From an uncultured Brevundimonas sp. (GTDB taxonomy: Bacteria > Pseudomonadota > Alphaproteobacteria > Caulobacterales > Caulobacteraceae): a DNA stretch of 5,691 nucleotides. Numbering within the stretch: the stretch's first letter is position 1; each line of letters begins with the position of its first letter. The translations under genes and the position numbers were made by a program. Shown piece by piece: positions 1-5,330 of the stretch. Under the pieces are notes generated by a model. It was given only the letters and a program-made list of their open reading frames with translations, was not told the origin of the DNA and ran no database searches. The stretch covers positions 1 to 5,691 of the forward strand of contig CAMLNT010000159.1 in NCBI GenBank assembly GCA_946481425.1, written 5' to 3'.

Positions 1-542
1 GCGCGGGCCATCTCGTCGGCGTCATGGGTCTCGATCAGGGCGTCCATGCCGAAGCGGCGGGCCTCGGACAGGAAGTCGGCGGCCAAAGCGTCGTCGACCA
101 TGTCGAGGATGATCAGGATGCAGTCGGCGCCGAGCGCGCGGCTCTCGGCCACCTGCCAGGGATCGACCAGGAAGTCCTTGCGGATGCAGGGCAGGGACAC
201 CGCGCTCCGCGCCGCGACCAGATAGGCGTCATCGCCCTGGAAACTGGGGCCGTCTGTGAGAACCGACAGGCAGGCGGCGCCGCCGGCCTCATAGGCCTTC
301 GCGAGCGCGGGCGGATCGAAGTCGGCGCGGATCAGGCCCTTGGAAGGCGAGGCCTTCTTGATCTCGGCGATCAGGGCGGGACGGCCCGTCCGCTGGTGGG
401 CCGTGGCGAGCGCCTGGCGAAAGCCGCGCGGCGGCGGGGCCTCGAGGGCCTGACGGTCGATATCGGACTGGTCGAAGCGGGCCTTGCGTACGGCGACCTC
501 GTCGCGCTTGTAGTCGGCGATGCGGTCGAGGATGTCGCTCAT
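1..542 (-). CDS. trpC: Indole-3-glycerol-phosphate synthase TrpC, N-terminal 180 codons (partial)
   Basis: Cytoplasmic enzyme of tryptophan synthesis that closes the ring of carboxyphenylaminodeoxyribulose phosphate to give indole-3-glycerol phosphate, with loss of CO2 and water. The reading frame is open from an ATG at 542 to the window edge, so about two thirds of a usual ~260-residue protein is present. Visible TrpC signatures are [11 protein letters not shown] (residues 59-69, with the active-site Glu60 and Lys62), [12 protein letters not shown] (119-130, catalytic Lys122) and LIETHD (169-174, with Glu171 matching the family's catalytic Glu). The later Asn and Ser phosphate-site residues lie beyond the edge. 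The start is set by an ATGA overlap with the trpD stop (539-542), implying translational coupling. It is the third gene of trpGDC and no TrpF fusion can be judged from this part. The identification is secure; only the C-terminus is unknown. Confidence 0.97.
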   Translation of the reverse strand, partial: MSDILDRIADYKRDEVAVRKARFDQSDIDRQALEAPPPRGFRQALATAHQRTGRPALIAEIKKASPSKGLIRADFDPPALAKAYEAGGAACLSVLTDGPSFQGDDAYLVAARSAVSLPCIRKDFLVDPWQVAESRALGADCILIILDMVDDALAADFLSEARRFGMDALIETHDADEMAR

Positions 543-1573
543 GCGCCGGCGTCCTCGGCGGGCGAGTTGGTCGTGCGCACGAGATCGGCGAGCGCCTGGG
601 CGGCGCGGCCGTCATCGATGACCGAAGCGGCAAGTGTTACGCCATCTGTCAGGCTGTCCGCCCGGCCCGAGACGATAAGGGCGGCGGCGGCGTTCAGCAG
701 GACGATGTCGCGATAGGCGCCGGACTGGCCGTCGAGCAGGGCGCGCAGGGCGCGGGCGTTGTCCTCTGGCTCGCCGCCGCGGATGTCCTCGATCGAGGCG
801 CGGGGCAGGCCGGCGTCCTCCGGGCTGATGGTGAAGCGGCGGACCTGACCGTCCCTGAACTCGGCGACCTCGGAAGAGCCGGTGGTGGTCAGTTCGTCCA
901 GGCCCTGGCCGTGGACGACCCACGCGTGGACGGCGCCGAGCCGGCCGAGCGCCTCGGCCAGCGGCTCGACCAGACGCGCGTCATAGACGCCCATCAGCTG
1001 GCGGCGCGCGCGGGCGGGATTCGACAGCGGCCCGATCAGGTTGAAGACGGTGCGGAAGCCCAGCTCGGCCCGGATCGGAGTCACATGGCGCATGGCCGTG
1101 TGATGGGCGGGCGCGAACAGGAAGGCGATGTTGGCCCCGTCCAGCGAGCGGCGCTGCTGGGCCGGGGTGGCGGCGAGGTTCACGCCGAGAACGGCGAGGA
1201 CGTCCGAGGTGCCGGACTTGGAACTGAGCGCGCGGTTGCCGTGCTTGGCGACCTTGACCCCGGCGCCAGCCAGGACAAGGGCCGCGGCGGTCGAGATGTT
1301 GAAGGTGTGCTGCCCGTCGCCGCCGGTGCCGCAGGTGTCGACGACGTCATAGGGATGATCGAGCGTGGTCGCGGCCTCGCGCATGGCCTCGGCGAAGGCG
1401 GAGATCTCCTCGACGGTCTCGCCGCGCATGCGCAGGGCCGTGAGGGCGGCGGCGACCTGGGCCGGGGTCGGCTCGCCCTTCAGGCAGGCGGCGAGGAAGG
1501 CGCGGGCCTGGTCCGGGTCCAGCGCGTGGCCGTCGGCGAGGCGCGACAGGAGGGGCTTGAAGGCGGTGGACAT
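539..1573 (-). CDS. trpD: Anthranilate phosphoribosyltransferase TrpD
   Basis: Transfers the phosphoribosyl group of PRPP to anthranilate, the second step of the tryptophan branch, in the cytoplasm. The 344-residue product has the family's usual length. An N-terminal helical domain (about 1-70) is followed by the nucleoside-phosphorylase-like alpha/beta domain. Diagnostic motifs are DTCGTGGDG (79-87, PRPP pyrophosphate loop), [17 protein letters not shown] (110-126), [12 protein letters not shown] (161-172, with Arg168 at the anthranilate site), [11 protein letters not shown] (177-187) and GLDE (224-227, the Asp/Glu pair that binds Mg2+). All expected key residues are present and nothing looks broken. 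The ATG shares one base with the trpG stop (TGATG at 1571-1575) and the TGA overlaps the trpC start, so it is the middle gene of a tightly coupled unit. It is a stand-alone TrpD, not the TrpG-TrpD fusion seen in some enterobacteria. Confidence 0.98.
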   Translation of the reverse strand: MSTAFKPLLSRLADGHALDPDQARAFLAACLKGEPTPAQVAAALTALRMRGETVEEISAFAEAMREAATTLDHPYDVVDTCGTGGDGQHTFNISTAAALVLAGAGVKVAKHGNRALSSKSGTSDVLAVLGVNLAATPAQQRRSLDGANIAFLFAPAHHTAMRHVTPIRAELGFRTVFNLIGPLSNPARARRQLMGVYDARLVEPLAEALGRLGAVHAWVVHGQGLDELTTTGSSEVAEFRDGQVRRFTISPEDAGLPRASIEDIRGGEPEDNARALRALLDGQSGAYRDIVLLNAAAALIVSGRADSLTDGVTLAASVIDDGRAAQALADLVRTTNSPAEDAGA

Positions 1574-2163
1574 CAGGCGAGGGCGCGCCGCTTCACGCCG
1601 GCCATGTCGAGGAAGTTGGCCAGCATCTCGTGGCCGTGTTCGGTCGCGATGGATTCCGGATGGAACTGGACGCCATGGATCGGGCGGGTGCGATGGGCGA
1701 GGCCCATGATCTCGCCGTCAGCGGTGCGGGCGGTGACCTCCAGCACGTCCGGCAGGGTCTCGGCGCGAACCGCGAGCGAATGATAGCGGGTGGCGGTGAA
1801 GGGGCTGGGCAGCCCCTTGAAGACCGAACGGCCCTCGTGATGGATCGGGCTGGTCTTGCCGTGCATCAGCTGCTTGGCGCGGATCACCTCGCCGCCGAAG
1901 GCCTGTCCCATGGCCTGATGGCCCAGGCACACCCCGAAGATCGGCAAGTCGTCGGGCGCGGTGGTCAGCACATCCAGGCAGATACCGGCCTCGTTGGGCG
2001 AGCAGGGCCCCGGCGAGAGCAGGATCGCCTCGGGCTTCAGGGCGAAGGCCTCGGCCGCGGTCAGGGCGTCGTTGCGGACGACATGCGTCTGCGCGCCCAG
2101 CTCCGCGAGGTAGTGGACGAGGTTGTAGGTGAAGCTGTCGTAGTTATCGACGACGAGGATCAT
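1573..2163 (-). CDS. trpG: Anthranilate synthase component II, glutamine amidotransferase TrpG
   Basis: Class I glutamine amidotransferase subunit that releases ammonia from glutamine and passes it to TrpE for making anthranilate from chorismate. In many bacteria the same subunit also serves PabB in folate synthesis, so a dual TrpG/PabA role is possible. The 196-residue length is typical. Visible motifs are [15 protein letters not shown] (5-19), [13 protein letters not shown] (48-60), GVCLGHQ (77-83) with nucleophile Cys79, and GVQFHPESI (164-172) with His168 and Glu170 completing the triad. The ATG at 2163 is the first possible start, since an in-frame TAG lies four codons upstream; the Shine-Dalgarno match is weak. 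It is the promoter-proximal gene of trpGDC in this window, and the neighbouring genes upstream run the other way, so the TrpE partner must be encoded elsewhere. Confidence 0.97.
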   Translation of the reverse strand: MILVVDNYDSFTYNLVHYLAELGAQTHVVRNDALTAAEAFALKPEAILLSPGPCSPNEAGICLDVLTTAPDDLPIFGVCLGHQAMGQAFGGEVIRAKQLMHGKTSPIHHEGRSVFKGLPSPFTATRYHSLAVRAETLPDVLEVTARTADGEIMGLAHRTRPIHGVQFHPESIATEHGHEMLANFLDMAGVKRRALA

Positions 2164-2210
2164 GAGGCGCTTCTAGGCGGCGGAGGGGAAGCCGTCGAGG
2201 CGGCAAGACT

Positions 2211-2220
2211 TGGTTAACCA
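2211..2220. promoter_or_regulatory. Perfect 10-bp palindrome TGGTTAACCA, possible CtrA-type half-site
   Basis: The sequence TGGTTAACCA is its own reverse complement and lies about 48 bp upstream of trpG and 20 bp upstream of the 47-codon ORF, in the only clearly divergent intergenic region of the window. It is AT-rich compared with its surroundings. With the following T it contains TTAACCAT (2214-2221), which resembles the TTAAC half-site recognised by the alphaproteobacterial cell-cycle regulator CtrA. A full TTAA-N7-TTAAC site is not present, so assignment to CtrA is only a suggestion. I found no convincing -35/-10 pair in either direction. Confidence 0.3.
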
Positions 2221-2225
2221 TAAAT

Positions 2226-2262
2226 GGGCCTGATCGGGCCATGTCACCGATCGATCAGGCCC
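2226..2262. repeat. Inverted repeat, 11-bp arms, spanning the start codon of the 47-codon ORF
   Basis: GGGCCTGATCG (2226-2236) is perfectly complementary to CGATCAGGCCC (2252-2262), separated by 15 bases. In plus-strand RNA this would form an 11-bp hairpin whose loop contains the ATG at 2241. In minus-strand RNA the same hairpin would lie in the trpG leader if transcription starts far enough upstream. A shorter alternative pairing, GATCGG (2232-2237) with CCGATC (2247-2252), is also possible. No T-tract follows on either side, so it does not look like a standard intrinsic terminator. It could be an operator, a translation-control structure or an RNA-stability element; the sequence does not decide. 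Confidence 0.5.
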
Positions 2263-2384
2263 GCGCCCATCTTGCAGAACCCAAGCCGTCGAGCGGTCTT
2301 TGGAGCGCTCTTTTCGCGGCCGGATTCTGCGCCCTGTCGGCGACGCTGCTGGCCGGGGCGATGATCTTCGGGCAGCTGACCTGA
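2241..2384 (+). CDS. Candidate 47-residue single-pass membrane microprotein, function unknown
   Basis: An ATG-to-TGA frame of 47 codons encodes a polar N-terminus (about residues 1-19, including EPKPSSG) followed by one long hydrophobic segment at about 21-44 and a three-residue tail (QLT). This N-in/C-out-like layout resembles many small inner-membrane proteins. I do not recognise a family. No Shine-Dalgarno sequence precedes the ATG, so translation would have to be leaderless or inefficient; the start codon also lies in the loop of the inverted repeat at 2226-2262. It ends 32 bp before recR in the same direction, so the two may be co-transcribed. A chance ORF in GC-rich DNA is the main alternative, but the clean hydrophobic helix and the otherwise unexplained gap between trpG and recR favour a real gene. 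Confidence 0.5.
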   Translation: MSPIDQARAHLAEPKPSSGLWSALFAAGFCALSATLLAGAMIFGQLT

Positions 2385-2416
2385 CGGAATCGCCACAGAG
2401 CGACTAAGTCTGCGTC

Positions 2417-3019
2417 ATGGCCTCTTCCGCCGGACCCGAGATCGAACGCCTGATCGGCCTGCTGGCCAAGCTGCCCGGCATGGGGCCGCGATCGGCCCGG
2501 CGCGCGACGCTGGCTCTGCTGAAGAAGCGCGAACAGCTGATGGAGCCGCTGGCCCAGTCGCTGGCCGAGACGGCCGCGAAGGTGCGGCCCTGTTCGGTGT
2601 GCGCCGCGCCCGATACGCGCGATCCCTGCTCGATCTGCTCCGACACGAGCCGGGACCGCAGCCTGATCTGCGTGGTCGAGGAGGCGGGCGCGCTCTGGGC
2701 CATGGAGCGGGTCGGGGCGTTCCGGGGGCGTTACCACGTGCTGGGTGGCCTGCTGTCGGCCCTGGACGGAGTCGGGCCGGATGCGCTGAGGGTCGGAGAA
2801 TTGGTCGAGCGGGTGGCGGATGGCGGGGTGGCCGAGGTGATCCTCGCGCTTCCAGCCACGGTCGATGGGCAGACGACCGCTCACTACCTGGCCGAACGGC
2901 TGGCGGCGTCGGGCGTGACGGTGACCTCGCTGGCGCGCGGCGTGCCGGTCGGCGGCGAGCTGGACTGGTTGGACGACGGCACGATCGCCCAGGCCCTGAG
3001 AGCTCGCCGACCGGCCTGA
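2417..3019 (+). CDS. recR: Recombination mediator protein RecR
   Basis: RecR forms rings or clamps that, with RecO (and RecF), load RecA onto SSB-coated single-stranded DNA at gaps; it acts in the cytoplasm. The 200-residue length is standard. In order: an N-terminal helix-hairpin-helix with LPGMGPRSARR (19-29); a four-cysteine zinc finger at Cys59, Cys62, Cys71 and Cys74; a Toprim domain from about 81, with VVEE (86-89) and the RGRYHVLGG block (103-111); and the family C-terminus ARGVPVGGELDWLDDGT (173-189). One oddity is LPATVDGQT (145-153), where many RecR proteins have Asn at the position of Pro146. The ATG at 2417 is the first start, since an in-frame TAA ends 9 bp upstream. No strong ribosome binding site is visible. 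The dnaX-ybaB genes that often precede recR are not here. Confidence 0.97.
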   Translation: MASSAGPEIERLIGLLAKLPGMGPRSARRATLALLKKREQLMEPLAQSLAETAAKVRPCSVCAAPDTRDPCSICSDTSRDRSLICVVEEAGALWAMERVGAFRGRYHVLGGLLSALDGVGPDALRVGELVERVADGGVAEVILALPATVDGQTTAHYLAERLAASGVTVTSLARGVPVGGELDWLDDGTIAQALRARRPA

Positions 3020-3065
3020 CGAAGACCGACGCTCCGCCATGCGTCCGCCTTGTTCCGGTGGGCGT

Positions 3066-3584
3066 ATGACCACCATGACCCAGACGCTGCACCGCCGCGG
3101 TCTTCTGCTCTCGGGAGCCGCGTTCCTCACCGCCGCCTGCACCAGCCGCGAGGCCGAGGCGCAGGGGCGCTCCGCAGAGGCCGCCTACGCCTCGTCGCCG
3201 TTCCGGCGCGTGACGGACGCACAGTGGCGCGAACGCCTGCCGGACCTGGCCTATCGGGTGCTGCGGCATGAGGCGACCGAACGCGCCGGCACCAGCCCGC
3301 TGGACGATGAGCACCGGCGCGGGGTCTTCCACTGCCGGGGCTGCGACCTCGCCCTGTTCCGGTCCGAATGGAAATACGACAGCGGCACAGGCTGGCCGAG
3401 CTTCTATCGCGTGATCGAGGGTTCGATCGCCACCCAGGACGACTATACGCTGGGCGTGCGGCGGACCGAGTACCACTGCGCCCGCTGCCTCGGTCACCAA
3501 GGGCACCGGTTCGGCGACGGGCCGCCGCCGACGGGTCTGCGCTATTGCAACAACGGCGTGGCCCTGACCTTCCGACCCGCATGA
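3066..3584 (+). CDS. msrB: Exported peptide-methionine (R)-S-oxide reductase, MsrB family, Tat-like signal with possible lipobox
   Basis: Reduces the R-epimer of methionine sulfoxide in proteins, here probably in the periplasm. From the ATG at 3066 it is 172 residues. The N-terminus has a Tat-like motif HRRGLL (9-14), a hydrophobic stretch and LTAAC (21-25), which could be a lipobox with Cys25 acylated; a signal peptidase I site after AEA (30-32) is an alternative. The MsrB domain spans about 46-172, with zinc ligands Cys90, Cys93, Cys138 and Cys141, the SGTGWPSF substrate motif (106-113), conserved His144 and His147, and catalytic Cys161 in RYCNNGVALTF. The position that holds a recycling Cys in many MsrBs (SGCGWPSF) is Thr108. 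An upstream in-frame ATG at 3039 would add nine residues; 3066 is preferred because it gives a more typical signal peptide n-region and has GGTGGG upstream, and 3075 is also possible. Its stop overlaps the dipZ start (ATGA), linking it to a transmembrane reductant supplier. Confidence 0.93.
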   Translation: MTTMTQTLHRRGLLLSGAAFLTAACTSREAEAQGRSAEAAYASSPFRRVTDAQWRERLPDLAYRVLRHEATERAGTSPLDDEHRRGVFHCRGCDLALFRSEWKYDSGTGWPSFYRVIEGSIATQDDYTLGVRRTEYHCARCLGHQGHRFGDGPPPTGLRYCNNGVALTFRPA

Positions 3585-5263
3585 CCCTCATCTTCATCGC
3601 CTGGCTCGGTGGCGTCCTGACGATCCTGTCGCCATGCATCCTGCCGGTGCTGCCGTTCGTCTTCGCGCGGGCGGGGCGGCCGTTTGTGACCTCGACCCTG
3701 CCGATGATGGCGGGGCTCGCCCTGATGTTCGCGGCAGTCGCGACGCTCGCCGCCATCGGGGGCGGCTGGGCCGTACAGGCCAACCAGTGGGGACGATGGA
3801 TCGCCCTGGCCCTGCTGGCGGCGTTCGGCCTGATGATGCTGTTTCCGGCGGTCGGCGACCGGGTGATGGCGCCGCTTCAGGGGCTCGGCTCGCGGCTGAC
3901 CGAGAAGGTCAGGCCGGGGCGGTCTGACGCCCTGAACGAAGTCGGCGGATCGCTGGTGCTGGGTCTGGCGACAGGCCTTCTGTGGGCCCCCTGCGCCGGG
4001 CCGATCCTGGGACTGATCCTGACGGGCGCGGCGCTGAATGGCGCGAGCGTTTCGACCTCGATCCTGTTGTTCGCCTACGCCCTGGGCGCGGCGACCTCCA
4101 TGGCCCTGGCCCTGCTGGTCGGCGGCCGGGTGCTCAAGGCGATGAAGGGCTACCTGAAGCACGAGCGGGTCGTTCGGCGGGTGCTCGGCGCGCTGGTTCT
4201 GGCCGGCGTCGTGGCCATCGCGCTCGGGCTGGACCGGGGTGTGCTGGCCCGGGTGTCGGCGGCCTCGACCGAGCGGTTCGAGCAGGGCCTGCTGGGCATG
4301 GGCGGCATGGGCCACACCGAGCCGGAGGCCGAGAGTTCGGACTTCCGCGACTTTGGACCGGCGCCGCCGATCGCCGGGGTGACGGAGTGGCTGCAAGGCG
4401 AGCCGGCGACGCTCGAGAGCCTGCGCGGCCGCGTCGTGCTGATCGATTTCTGGACCTACTCCTGCATCAATTGCCTCAGGACCCTGCCCCACGTCATCGA
4501 ATGGGACCGGCTGTACCGCGACCACGGCCTGGTCGTCATTGGCATGCACGCGCCCGAGTTCGCGTTTGAGCGTGATCCAGCCAATGTGCGGCGGGCGGTC
4601 GAGGACCTCGGCATCGACTACCGGGTGGCCCTGGACAACGATTTCGCCGTGTGGCGCGCCTATCAGAACCGCTACTGGCCGGCCCATTATTTCATCGACG
4701 CCCAGGGGCGGCTGCGGCACGTCCGCTTCGGCGAGGGGGAGTATGCGCGCTCGGAGGCCATCATCCGCACCCTGCTGATGGAGGCCGGGGCCACCGACCT
4801 TCCGCCGCCTGCGGGCGGGGCGGAGGCTGAGGGCGTCATGGCCGCCGACAGTGGCGCGGACCGCTCTCCCGAGACCTATCTGGGGACGGAGCGGGGCGAG
4901 AACCTGGTCGCTTCGGCCGAGGGGCTGGCGCCGGATCAGTGGGCGCTTGAAGGCGACTGGACGCGCGAGGCGCAGCGCGCGGTCCTGACAGGAGACAGCG
5001 GCGCGATCGTCTACCGGTTCCGGGGCCGGGATGTGCATCTGGTGCTGGCGTCGACGACCGGCCAGCCGGTCCGCTACCGCGTGACCATCAACGGCCAGCC
5101 GCCCGGAGAGGCGTCGGGTCTGGATGTGTCGCCGTCCGGCGAAGGGCGGATCACCGACCAGAGGCTCTATCAGCTGATCCGCCTGCCGAACCCGGGCGAG
5201 GGTGTGCTGCGCATCGAGTTTCTCGAGCCGGGCGCTGCGGCCTACGCCTTTACGTTCGGCTGA
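3581..5263 (+). CDS. dipZ: DipZ-type protein: CcdA/DsbD transmembrane electron carrier fused to a periplasmic thioredoxin-like domain
   Basis: Predicted inner-membrane protein of 560 residues. About six transmembrane helices (roughly 3-26, 40-64, 72-92, 122-150, 156-182, 199-218) form a CcdA-like domain with paired cysteines Cys19 (LSPCILPVLPF) and Cys138 (LLWAPCAGP). A linker (about 219-262) containing GMGGMGH leads to a TlpA/AhpC-like thioredoxin fold with active site WTYSCINCLRTLPH (291-304; Cys295, Cys298) and a probable cis-proline at Pro367 (YWPAHYFID). A C-terminal beta-rich domain (about 430-560, ending AYAFTFG) matches the tail of DipZ proteins such as the mycobacterial one, whose structure is described as carbohydrate-binding-module-like. 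By family knowledge it passes electrons from cytoplasmic thioredoxin to periplasmic targets; which targets is not shown. The start at 3581 lies inside the msrB stop (ATGA) and gives a normal CcdA N-terminus; the frame stays open further upstream, but that stretch lies inside msrB and reads as arginine/proline-rich shadow sequence. Confidence 0.95.
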   Translation: MTLIFIAWLGGVLTILSPCILPVLPFVFARAGRPFVTSTLPMMAGLALMFAAVATLAAIGGGWAVQANQWGRWIALALLAAFGLMMLFPAVGDRVMAPLQGLGSRLTEKVRPGRSDALNEVGGSLVLGLATGLLWAPCAGPILGLILTGAALNGASVSTSILLFAYALGAATSMALALLVGGRVLKAMKGYLKHERVVRRVLGALVLAGVVAIALGLDRGVLARVSAASTERFEQGLLGMGGMGHTEPEAESSDFRDFGPAPPIAGVTEWLQGEPATLESLRGRVVLIDFWTYSCINCLRTLPHVIEWDRLYRDHGLVVIGMHAPEFAFERDPANVRRAVEDLGIDYRVALDNDFAVWRAYQNRYWPAHYFIDAQGRLRHVRFGEGEYARSEAIIRTLLMEAGATDLPPPAGGAEAEGVMAADSGADRSPETYLGTERGENLVASAEGLAPDQWALEGDWTREAQRAVLTGDSGAIVYRFRGRDVHLVLASTTGQPVRYRVTINGQPPGEASGLDVSPSGEGRITDQRLYQLIRLPNPGEGVLRIEFLEPGAAAYAFTFG

Positions 5264-5273
5264 CACGACCGAT

Positions 5274-5295
5274 CCTGGCGCAGTGTCTGCGCAGG
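5274..5295 (+). terminator. Short hairpin after dipZ, weak terminator or mRNA 3'-end candidate
   Basis: GCGCAG (5278-5283) and CTGCGC (5287-5292) form a perfect 6-bp stem with a three-base loop (TGT). With one bulged G at 5277 the stem extends by CCT (5274-5276) pairing with AGG (5293-5295). It begins 11 bp after the dipZ stop and 36 bp before the rmuC start. There is no T-run after it, so termination would be weak or would need Rho; read-through into rmuC is quite possible. Confidence 0.3.
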
Positions 5296-5319
5296 TTGGA
5301 GGATGGCGGGACTCCTCTT

Positions 5320-5324
5320 AGGGA
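5320..5324 (+). promoter_or_regulatory. Ribosome binding site of rmuC
   Basis: AGGGA lies 6 bases before the ATG at 5331, a good Shine-Dalgarno match and clearly better than those of the other plus-strand genes here. It supports 5331 as the rmuC start over the ATG at 5303, which is out of frame and follows its GGAGG immediately. Confidence 0.6.
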
Positions 5325-5330
5325 TTGGAC

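Noticed and set aside
24..716. 230-codon plus-strand open frame opposite trpC and the end of trpD
   Set aside because: Antisense shadow; the minus-strand frame has TrpC active-site motifs running to the window edge.
911..1783. 290-codon plus-strand open frame opposite trpD and trpG
   Set aside because: Low-complexity Gly/Arg/Ala composition without motifs; the minus strand here encodes clear TrpD and TrpG.
2144..2221. 25-codon minus-strand ORF starting at 2221 and overlapping the trpG start, considered as a trp leader peptide
   Set aside because: It contains no Trp codon, has no ribosome binding site and runs past the trpG start, so it does not resemble an attenuator leader peptide.
3039..3065. 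Upstream ATG adding nine residues to MsrB
   Set aside because: The extra residues (MRPPCSGGR) do not resemble the start of a signal peptide and the ATG lacks a Shine-Dalgarno sequence; 3066 gives a typical Tat-like n-region. It cannot be fully excluded.
2255..3506. Long minus-strand open frames opposite recR and msrB
   Set aside because: Arg/Pro/Ser-rich shadow translations with no domain, overlapping two well-supported plus-strand genes.
3368..3580. 71-codon N-terminal extension of dipZ
   Set aside because: It lies inside the msrB domain in another frame and is Arg/Pro-rich with no membrane or signal character. The ATG at 3581 gives a normal CcdA N-terminus and an ATGA coupling.
3542..5266. 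574-codon open frame on the minus strand across almost all of dipZ
   Set aside because: It mirrors the dipZ limits, is rich in Arg, Gln, His and Pro with no recognisable domain, and is the usual antisense shadow of a GC-rich gene. The plus-strand frame has complete CcdA and thioredoxin motifs.
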